From the NCBI RefSeq assembly GCF_902498845.1, contig NZ_CABVLM010000008.1, positions 1 to 64,000 on the forward strand: a DNA stretch of 64,000 nucleotides, read 5' to 3'. Positions 57,617-64,000 of this stretch are shown here, piece after piece. Numbering within the stretch: position 1 is the stretch's first letter; every line of letters begins with the position of its first letter. A program made the position numbers and the translations under genes. The stretch comes from Pseudoalteromonas rhizosphaerae. Its GTDB lineage: Bacteria > Pseudomonadota > Gammaproteobacteria > Enterobacterales > Alteromonadaceae. Under the pieces are notes generated by a model. That model worked only from the letters and a program-made list of their open reading frames with translations. It ran no database searches and was not told the origin of the DNA.

Positions 57617-58633
57617 ATGTTAAGTTTCCAAGGTGAAAATATTCTTTCTGTCAATCAGCTCGATCGCGACTGTATTGAACGTATTTTTGCAGTAGCCAAA
57701 AAAATGGAGCCGTATGCTAAAAAGCAAAAACGCACCAATGTATTAGAAGGCGCAATCTTAGCAAACTTATTCTTTGAGCCAAGTACCCGTACCCGCGTAA
57801 GCTTTGGTACAGCCTTTAATTTATTAGGTGGTTTGGTTCGTGAAACAACGGGGATGCAAAGCTCTGCATTAGCCAAAGGCGAGTCTTTATACGATACCGC
57901 GCGCGTTATTTCAGCTTACGCCGATGCGGTCGCTATGCGCCATCCTGATGCAGGCTCAGTGGCTGAATTTGCTACTGGCTGCTCAGTGCCAGTGATCAAT
58001 GGTGGCGATGGCCCTAACGAGCATCCAACTCAAGCATTACTTGATTTATTGACAATTGAGCGTGAGTTACATCGCTTCGATCAAAAAATAGATGGTATGC
58101 ATATCGCCCTTGTTGGTGATTTAAAATACGGCCGTACCGTGCATTCATTATCAAAATTATTATGTCATTATAAAGATATAAAATTTTCGATGGTGGCACC
58201 TGATGGCTTACAAATGCCTAGCTATATTCTTGATGCCGTCGATAATGCGGGCCATAAAATTGAAATCGTCGATAAAATGGAAGGTAACTTAGCCGCCGAT
58301 ATCGTCTATCAAACCCGTATCCAAGAAGAACGCTTCCCATCGCAAGAAGAAGCCAATAAATACCGTGGTGGTTTTAGAATTAGCCAATCAATTTATAACA
58401 CCCACTGCAAACCAAACTCCGTGTTAATGCACCCATTACCACGCGATAGTCGTATAGAAGCCAATGAGCTTGATAACGATTTAAACCTTAATGACAATTT
58501 AGCTATTTTCCGCCAAGTACAAAATGGCGTGTTAATTCGCATGGCGCTGTTTGCATTGACACTCGATGTTGCCGATAAAGTAGAGCAATACGAAGTTGCT
58601 GTGCCTTGGTTTAGCCGTAAACGCGATAGTTAA
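57617..58633 (+). CDS. pyrB: Aspartate carbamoyltransferase
   Basis: About 338 residues from the ATG at 57617 with AGGA 9 bp before it. Second step of pyrimidine synthesis. EPSTRTRVSFGTA binds carbamoyl phosphate; HPTQALLDL and MHPLPRDSRI are family signatures. Longer than E. coli PyrB (311) and no pyrI follows, so it probably lacks the regulatory chain. Confidence 0.93.
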   Translation: MLSFQGENILSVNQLDRDCIERIFAVAKKMEPYAKKQKRTNVLEGAILANLFFEPSTRTRVSFGTAFNLLGGLVRETTGMQSSALAKGESLYDTARVISAYADAVAMRHPDAGSVAEFATGCSVPVINGGDGPNEHPTQALLDLLTIERELHRFDQKIDGMHIALVGDLKYGRTVHSLSKLLCHYKDIKFSMVAPDGLQMPSYILDAVDNAGHKIEIVDKMEGNLAADIVYQTRIQEERFPSQEEANKYRGGFRISQSIYNTHCKPNSVLMHPLPRDSRIEANELDNDLNLNDNLAIFRQVQNGVLIRMALFALTLDVADKVEQYEVAVPWFSRKRDS

Positions 58634-58662
58634 TTTTAACGTGACAACTAATAGGATTTTTT

Positions 58663-59943
58663 ATGACAATTAGCCAAGATTTATTTGCCCGCGCACAGCA
58701 ATCAATTCCCGGTGGCGTTAACTCTCCAGTACGTGCATTTAATGGCGTTGGCGGCACACCGCTATTTATTACCAAAGCCCAAGGCCCATTTACATTTGAT
58801 GCTGACGGCAACCGTTATATTGATTATGTTGGCTCATGGGGCCCGATGATCATGGGTCATAATCACCCAGCTATCAAACAAGCAGTGCTTGATGCGGTAG
58901 AAAATGGCCTAAGTTACGGTGCGCCAACAGAAGCTGAAATTCTAATGGCTGAAAAAGTAAAAGAGCTAGTACCATCAATCGAAAAAGTTCGTATGGTAAG
59001 TTCTGGCACAGAAGCGACCATGAGTGCAATTCGCCTTGCTCGCGGCTTTACTGGCCGCGATAAAATTTTAAAGTTTGAAGGCTGTTACCACGGACATGCT
59101 GATTCATTATTAGTGAAAGCTGGCTCTGGCGCATTGACTATGGGCGTACCAAACTCGCCAGGTATCCCTGAAGATTTTGCCAAGCATACATTAACTGTTT
59201 CGTTTAATAACCTTGATGAAGTAAAAGCTATTTTTGCCAAATACGCTGACGAAATCGCCTGTATTATCGTAGAGCCAGTTGCTGGTAACATGAACTGTAT
59301 TCCACCAGTACCGGGCTTTTTAGAAGGCCTGCGTGCAGTATGTGATGAATATAAATCAGTGCTTATTTTTGATGAAGTAATGACCGGCTTTCGCGTAGCA
59401 CTAGGTGGTGCACAAGCCTATTACAACATCATTCCAGACTTAACCTGTTTAGGTAAAGTGATTGGCGGCGGCATGCCAGTAGGCGCGTTCGGCGGTAAAA
59501 CTGAGATCATGGATTACATCGCTCCTGTTGGCCCAGTTTACCAAGCAGGCACTTTATCAGGTAACCCAATTGCTATGGCTGCGGGTCTAAAATCGCTAGA
59601 GTTACTGTGCGTTGAAGGACTACATGCTGATCTTGAAGCAAAAAGTAAAGCAATCTGTGAAGGTTTTGAAGCCGCAGCAAAAGCTGCAGGGATTGCTCTT
59701 ACAACTAACTATGCCGGTGGTATGTATGGCTTCTTCTTTACTGAACAAGAGAAAGTAACCACTTACCAACAAGCAACTCAGTGCGATTTAGAACGCTTTA
59801 AAAAGTTCTTTCACTTGATGCTTGAAGAAGGCGTGTATTTAGCGCCATCAGCATTTGAAGCTGGTTTTGTTTGCTCTGAACACTCTGAGCAAGAAATTGC
59901 CGATACAATTGCAGCAGCAAAAAGAGCTTTTGCTAAGCTTTAA
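58663..59943 (+). CDS. hemL: Glutamate-1-semialdehyde 2,1-aminomutase
   Basis: 426 residues, fold-type I PLP enzyme. The PLP Lys is in [41 protein letters not shown] is the HemL start. Makes 5-aminolevulinate in the C5 heme pathway. 29 bp after pyrB. Confidence 0.95.
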   Translation: MTISQDLFARAQQSIPGGVNSPVRAFNGVGGTPLFITKAQGPFTFDADGNRYIDYVGSWGPMIMGHNHPAIKQAVLDAVENGLSYGAPTEAEILMAEKVKELVPSIEKVRMVSSGTEATMSAIRLARGFTGRDKILKFEGCYHGHADSLLVKAGSGALTMGVPNSPGIPEDFAKHTLTVSFNNLDEVKAIFAKYADEIACIIVEPVAGNMNCIPPVPGFLEGLRAVCDEYKSVLIFDEVMTGFRVALGGAQAYYNIIPDLTCLGKVIGGGMPVGAFGGKTEIMDYIAPVGPVYQAGTLSGNPIAMAAGLKSLELLCVEGLHADLEAKSKAICEGFEAAAKAAGIALTTNYAGGMYGFFFTEQEKVTTYQQATQCDLERFKKFFHLMLEEGVYLAPSAFEAGFVCSEHSEQEIADTIAAAKRAFAKL

Positions 59944-59956
59944 ACTATTAAACATA

Positions 59957-59980
59957 AAAAAAGCCCGCAAGGGCTTTTTT
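59957..59980. terminator. Terminator shared by hemL and mrcB
   Basis: AAAAAAGCCC pairs with GGGCTTTTTT between two converging genes, so it can serve both. Confidence 0.85.
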
Positions 59981-60014
59981 ATGTCTAAAATAAATACCTG
60001 CTCCAGTAATTACT

Positions 60015-62363
60015 TTACTGACAGCTTGGCCTTGGCTCAAATTCACTGGCTCTAAGTGGCAGTTGAATTACTTTACCGCAGCCCGGTGGCGCTTGCTTAC
60101 CCGTTAATTCATTAATAAAAGCCCAGCGAATTGAAGGCGGACGAGTATCTGCTATTGCCTCAGGGTTGAGCGGCTTAAGATAACGAATATACGTTTCTAA
60201 TGCACCAACACTGCCCGTTAACCCTGTACTTTTATTATCATCACGACCAAGCCAAGCAACGGTTACTGTATTTTGATCAAACCCTGCATACCAACTATCA
60301 CGTAGATCATTACTGGTGCCCGTTTTACCAGCCAGCTGAATTGATGGGAAATGGGCATTTAAACGTTTAGCAGTGCCATCTTTAGTGACTCGCTTCATCG
60401 CGTATTTAGTCATATAAACAGCGGCTTTATCAAAACGCGGTTCAGAACTAACTTGGTGCTGATAAAGCACACGCCCAACAGAGTCGGTTAATGCCGAAAT
60501 AGATGTTAATTGACGGTATTCGCCATCAGCCGCCAACGTGGTATAAAGCTGTGCGACTTCAAAGCTCGACATTTCAACGGCACCAAGCAGTAATGATGGA
60601 TAATGTGATATTTGCTCTTTAGCGCCGAGTTTATTGAGTGTATTCACTACTTTATCAACCCCGACATCAAGTCCCAAGTTGACCGCAGGAATATTGATAC
60701 TTTGACTAAACGCTTTATATAGTGGCAGCATACCGCGATATCGATGATCAAAATTCTCTGGTTGCCATACTTTGCCTTGCTCATTAGTCACTTGTACTGG
60801 CGAGTCATCTAACAAAGTAGCTAAGTTATAGTGCGGTAAACCCAAAGCTGTTAAATACACAGCCGGTTTAACTAACGAGCCTATGTTGCGCTTAGTATCA
60901 AGTACGCGGTTAAAACCTAAAAAGCGCGGATCGCGTCCCGCAACTAAAGCAGATATACCGCCTTTCTCTACATTCACTGAGATCATCGCCGCTTCAAGCT
61001 GCTCTGTCGTGGCGCGTTTTTCAAGATAAGGTAGGCTTTTTTCAATTGCCTCTTCCATTGCCGCTTGTTTTTGGAGATCAAAATAAGTGAATACACGCAC
61101 GCCCGCATCGAGTACTTCTTGGTCCGGTAGTAATTTTTTCAGCTCACGATCCACCAGCTCTAAATAACCAGGATACGATTTAGGCAAGCTGTCTTTCATA
61201 GGTGCAATATCAATTGGCCGCTTTAATGCAGCACGGTATTCGCGGGTATCAATTAATTTATTATCAACCATCAAACGTAGCACTAAATCACGACGTTCCA
61301 TAGTGCGTTCAGGATAACGGCGTGGATTATAATATGAAGGGCCTTTCACCATCGCAACGAGTAGTGCAATTTGATCGAATTCAAGCTCATCAACAGGCTT
61401 AGAGAAGTAAAACTCAGAAGCTAAGCCCATGCCATGCACACCTTGGTTATACGATTGACCAAGGTATACTTCGTTTAGATAAGCTTCTAAAATTTGATCT
61501 TTTGAATAGCGATAATCTAAAATTAACGCGATCAACGCTTCGTTAAATTTACGGACCAGCGTACGATCACGGGTTAAATAAATATTTTTTGCCAGCTGCT
61601 GGGTTAACGTACTACCGCCTTGAACTGTACGCCCTGCTTTAATATTGCTGTATAAAGCCCGCATAATCGAAAACACGGATACACCGTGGTGCTGGTAAAA
61701 GTTCTGATCTTCAACCACTAGCAAAGTATCGGTAAGCATCGGCGGGAATTTATCCAACGGCACAAACTCTCGATCTTGTTTTGAATCATTGCCTATGCGC
61801 GCAATTTGTACTGGCTCTAATCGAGCATTGTTTAAACGCCTGCCAAACTTATCTTTAATACTCGCGAGTTTTTGTCCTGCAAAGCGTAACTCAATAACCT
61901 GTGCTTGCTCTAAGCCATCATAAAATTCAAATTCACGACGGAAGATTTTAATACTATCGCCCGTCTTTACATACTGACCGGTACGACTTAACTGATTGAC
62001 TGATGAATAGTTTAGCCTATCCAGTTCCCACACCACTTCTTGAATAGATAAGAATTGTCCTGGGTAAAAACCCATTGCTCGTGCATAAACTTGTGCTGGT
62101 AATTGCCATTTATTGCCTTCAAATTGACGCGTAATTTTGGCGTCCAGATAAATTAAATATAAGCCCATCGCAACAATGCCAGCTAAGCTTAGTTTCCAAA
62201 AAATAGACCAGACTTTGCGACCAATTCCACGTTTTTTTATATTCGCTGCAGACGTATTTTTAGTCGAAGTTTTTTTCACCGACTTAGACGCTGTGCTTGG
62301 TGCTTTCTTTGCCGGGCGTTTTGATGGAGTTTTAGTGGAGCGGGAGTCTTTTTTATCAGCCAT
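60015..62363 (-). CDS. mrcB: Penicillin-binding protein 1B
   Basis: 782 residues. Lys/Ser-rich cytoplasmic tail, one span (about 55-72), UB2H-type region, glycosyltransferase domain (EDQNFYQHHGVS, GGSTLTQQLAKN), transpeptidase domain (SLVKP as SxxK, SQSIN as SxN, KTGTSNDLRDSW as KTG). Makes and cross-links peptidoglycan. Confidence 0.93.
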   Translation of the reverse strand: MADKKDSRSTKTPSKRPAKKAPSTASKSVKKTSTKNTSAANIKKRGIGRKVWSIFWKLSLAGIVAMGLYLIYLDAKITRQFEGNKWQLPAQVYARAMGFYPGQFLSIQEVVWELDRLNYSSVNQLSRTGQYVKTGDSIKIFRREFEFYDGLEQAQVIELRFAGQKLASIKDKFGRRLNNARLEPVQIARIGNDSKQDREFVPLDKFPPMLTDTLLVVEDQNFYQHHGVSVFSIMRALYSNIKAGRTVQGGSTLTQQLAKNIYLTRDRTLVRKFNEALIALILDYRYSKDQILEAYLNEVYLGQSYNQGVHGMGLASEFYFSKPVDELEFDQIALLVAMVKGPSYYNPRRYPERTMERRDLVLRLMVDNKLIDTREYRAALKRPIDIAPMKDSLPKSYPGYLELVDRELKKLLPDQEVLDAGVRVFTYFDLQKQAAMEEAIEKSLPYLEKRATTEQLEAAMISVNVEKGGISALVAGRDPRFLGFNRVLDTKRNIGSLVKPAVYLTALGLPHYNLATLLDDSPVQVTNEQGKVWQPENFDHRYRGMLPLYKAFSQSINIPAVNLGLDVGVDKVVNTLNKLGAKEQISHYPSLLLGAVEMSSFEVAQLYTTLAADGEYRQLTSISALTDSVGRVLYQHQVSSEPRFDKAAVYMTKYAMKRVTKDGTAKRLNAHFPSIQLAGKTGTSNDLRDSWYAGFDQNTVTVAWLGRDDNKSTGLTGSVGALETYIRYLKPLNPEAIADTRPPSIRWAFINELTGKQAPPGCGKVIQLPLRASEFEPRPSCQ

Positions 62364-62422
62364 TGACGTTGCTATTTATTTCCAGAGTTAAATTTACAGG
62401 TGCGAGCTTAGCATATAGCTAT

Positions 62423-62685
62423 ATACCCAAGCCACCTCAAGATGCAGAATTCAGCGTTTCACAGGGGCTTAATATCAAGGCGTTACTTTGCAAGAATGGT
62501 AATCCCTTTTAAGAAGTAACAACGCTGAGAGTAAGTTCCTGTGAAACGCCCAAGGGGTTGGTTTAAATGCGATTTATACTGCGTTATTGATTTTAGCAAT
62601 AGAACCACTATTACTTGCAATCAATGCCTTACCTAAATCGCTTTTAATTCCAACTGAAACTCGCTTCTTGAGGTGGTTTGGGTAT
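62423..62685. mobile_element. 263-bp MITE-like element with nested inverted repeats
   Basis: Ends ATACCCAAGCCACCTCAAG and CTTGAGGTGGTTTGGGTAT. Inside, GCGTTTCACAGG (62454-62465) and CCTGTGAAACGC (62538-62549) form a second perfect pair. No gene. The short element at 57491 is the same ends without the middle. Confidence 0.65.
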
Positions 62686-62774
62686 ATTACACCTGCAAAA
62701 TTAACCTTGACTGAAACTACTTGCCCCGAACTTTGGGCATTAAATTTTTTAACCTCAGTTGCGGTGGCTTAATT

Positions 62775-62936
62775 TTAGCGTGTACACAACCACAATGAGT
62801 GGATCATTGCCGGTATAAAAAATATAAAGCACAAGACAATATTAATAATCAAATCTTTACCCACACCCGCTTTCAAAAACACAGCAACAGGTGGTAAGAA
62901 TATAGACAAAATAATCAGTAATAGTTTGTTATCCAT
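62775..62936 (-). CDS. Pmp3/YqaE-family proteolipid
   Basis: 53 residues, MDNKLLLIILSIFLPPVAVF..., two spans. LPP, INIVLCFIFFIPAMIHSLW match YqaE of E. coli. A small membrane protein linked to membrane potential and stress in other organisms. Confidence 0.85.
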   Translation of the reverse strand: MDNKLLLIILSIFLPPVAVFLKAGVGKDLIINIVLCFIFFIPAMIHSLWLCTR

Positions 62937-63045
62937 GCTTAACCTTATTTGTAGTTGGACTAATTTTAAGCATAGTTACTTATTGTGATTTTTGCTGTTT
63001 TAATAAACTTTAATTAAAAAAATTTAGCCTCTGCGTATATACAAA

Positions 63046-63073
63046 AAAAGCCCTAATCTAAATTAGGGCTTTG
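63046..63073 (-). terminator. Terminator of the ammonium transporter gene
   Basis: AAAGCCCTAAT pairs with ATTAGGGCTTT, with a leftward T-run, about 40 bp beyond the stop. Confidence 0.8.
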
Positions 63074-63112
63074 CTTTGAACACACAATGATTTTAAAACT
63101 TTTTACTTTTAC

Positions 63113-64000
63113 TTAGTTACTGCGTACCGAAACAAACTCAGGGTAAGCATCAATGCCACAATCGTGTTGATCCATACCGTTTAATTCTTCTTCTTCTGTT
63201 ACCCGGATACCCATGGTTTTCTTCAGTATTGTCCACACAATAAGTGAAGCAATAAATACAAAACCTAAGATACATACTAAGCCAATTAACTGGTTAACTA
63301 GGGTTGCATCAGTATTTGATACTGGCACTAAGATAATACCCAAGATACCGCACACACCGTGCACTGAGATAGCACCTACAGGGTCATCAATTTTAACTTT
63401 GTCTAGTGCTACAATGCTGAACACCACTAATGAACCACCTAAAATACCCAGTAAACAAGCAAGTAAAGGCGACGGTGATAATGGATCTGCGGTGATAACA
63501 ACCAAGCCAGCAAGCGCACCATTAAGTACCATAGTTAAATCTGCTTTACCCCATAACACTTTACAAACAAACAGTGAAGCAATGGCACCGGTTGCCGCAG
63601 CAGCGTTAGTATTTAATAATATTTTACCAACTGCAGTCGCGTTTTCAGCATCAGAGATAAGTAGTTGTGAACCACCATTAAAGCCAAACCAACCCATCCA
63701 TAAAATAAATGTACCTAATGTAGCCAATGGTAAGTTAGAGCCTGGAATTGGATAAATTTCACCATTTTTACCATATTTTCCTTTGCGAGCGCCGAGCATT
63801 AATACACCGGCAAGTGCTGCAGCAGCGCCTGTGCCGTGAACAATGGCAGAGCCTGCAAAATCAACAAAACCCATTTCAGATAAGAAACCGCCGCCCCATG
63901 TCCAGTAACCTTCAACTGGGTAGATAAAACCAGTTAACACTACCGCAAAGGCTAGAAAAGCCCACAACTTCATGCGTTCAGCAACCGCACCCGATACAAT
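63113..64000 (-). CDS. Ammonium transporter, 3' part (runs off window)
   Basis: The frame stays open to the right edge (VSGAVAERMKLWAFLAFA), so the first 110-130 residues are outside. The twin pore His are in IVHGTGAAAALAG and ISVHGVCGILG. The tail ends HDCGIDAYPEF. Amt/AmtB family; no glnK is in view. Confidence 0.9.
   Translation of the reverse strand: MVSGAVAERMKLWAFLAFAVVLTGFIYPVEGYWTWGGGFLSEMGFVDFAGSAIVHGTGAAAALAGVLMLGARKGKYGKNGEIYPIPGSNLPLATLGTFILWMGWFGFNGGSQLLISDAENATAVGKILLNTNAAAATGAIASLFVCKVLWGKADLTMVLNGALAGLVVITADPLSPSPLLACLLGILGGSLVVFSIVALDKVKIDDPVGAISVHGVCGILGIILVPVSNTDATLVNQLIGLVCILGFVFIASLIVWTILKKTMGIRVTEEEELNGMDQHDCGIDAYPEFVSVRSN

Noticed and set aside
62587-62772. 61-residue rightward frame
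   Set aside because: It crosses the end of the 263-bp repeat element and lacks a ribosome site.

Overview
The window looks like chromosomal DNA of an AT-rich marine gammaproteobacterium. Pseudoalteromonas or a close relative is the best guess, from the gene content: a complete Na+-NQR operon with apbE and nqrM, a cytochrome bo3 operon, pyrB without pyrI, fabV, bolA, rlmG, hemJ and an E. coli-like set of housekeeping proteins. No rRNA or tRNA gene was seen.

Layout. 0-5.5 kb: the end of an IS110-family element, a RpiB/LacAB-type isomerase, a periplasmic protein, a 720-residue DKNYY-repeat protein and an Old Yellow Enzyme. 5.6-11.3 kb: a methionine block in which metA, a stand-alone homocysteine-binding MetH half and a stand-alone pterin/B12/activation MetH half form one leftward operon behind tandem MetJ-like boxes. 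The 3' end of metH, with its terminator, occurs a second time about 870 bp further left as a remnant. 11.4-17.1 kb: two outer-membrane barrels, EttA, a MITE-like element, a PilZ protein, an HDAC-family protein and a secreted protein.

17.2-25.0 kb is an accessory island. It holds three displaced Rhs C-terminal tips (one with a GIY-YIG-like nuclease end), Imm26-like and other candidate immunity genes, decayed Rhs core DNA, and two repeat families that sit between the modules and against several immunity-gene 3' ends. 25.4-33.1 kb: a MocR regulator divergent from a GNAT/PaiB pair, then cyoABCDE.

33.9-34.7 kb has no protein gene. It is a tandem array with a period of about 150 bp. Each unit carries a near-consensus sigma-70 promoter (TTGACA, 17-bp spacer, TATAAA), an RNA-sized hairpin-rich body and an intrinsic terminator whose T-run merges with the next -35 box. 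It reads as a multicopy small-RNA locus and is the strongest candidate here for an undescribed system.

35-64 kb is mostly housekeeping: an internally deleted M14 peptidase, a TonB receptor with a PepSY protein, nqrABCDEF-apbE-nqrM, fabV, bolA, alkB-like, rlmG, a yajG-like lipoprotein gene, cyclophilin, ampG, a small XRE regulator, erpA, a second DKNYY protein, a ClC channel, hemJ, pyrB, hemL, mrcB, a Pmp3/YqaE proteolipid and the 3' part of an ammonium transporter that leaves the window.

All calls rest on reading the sequence and on remembered family features. No database search was run.
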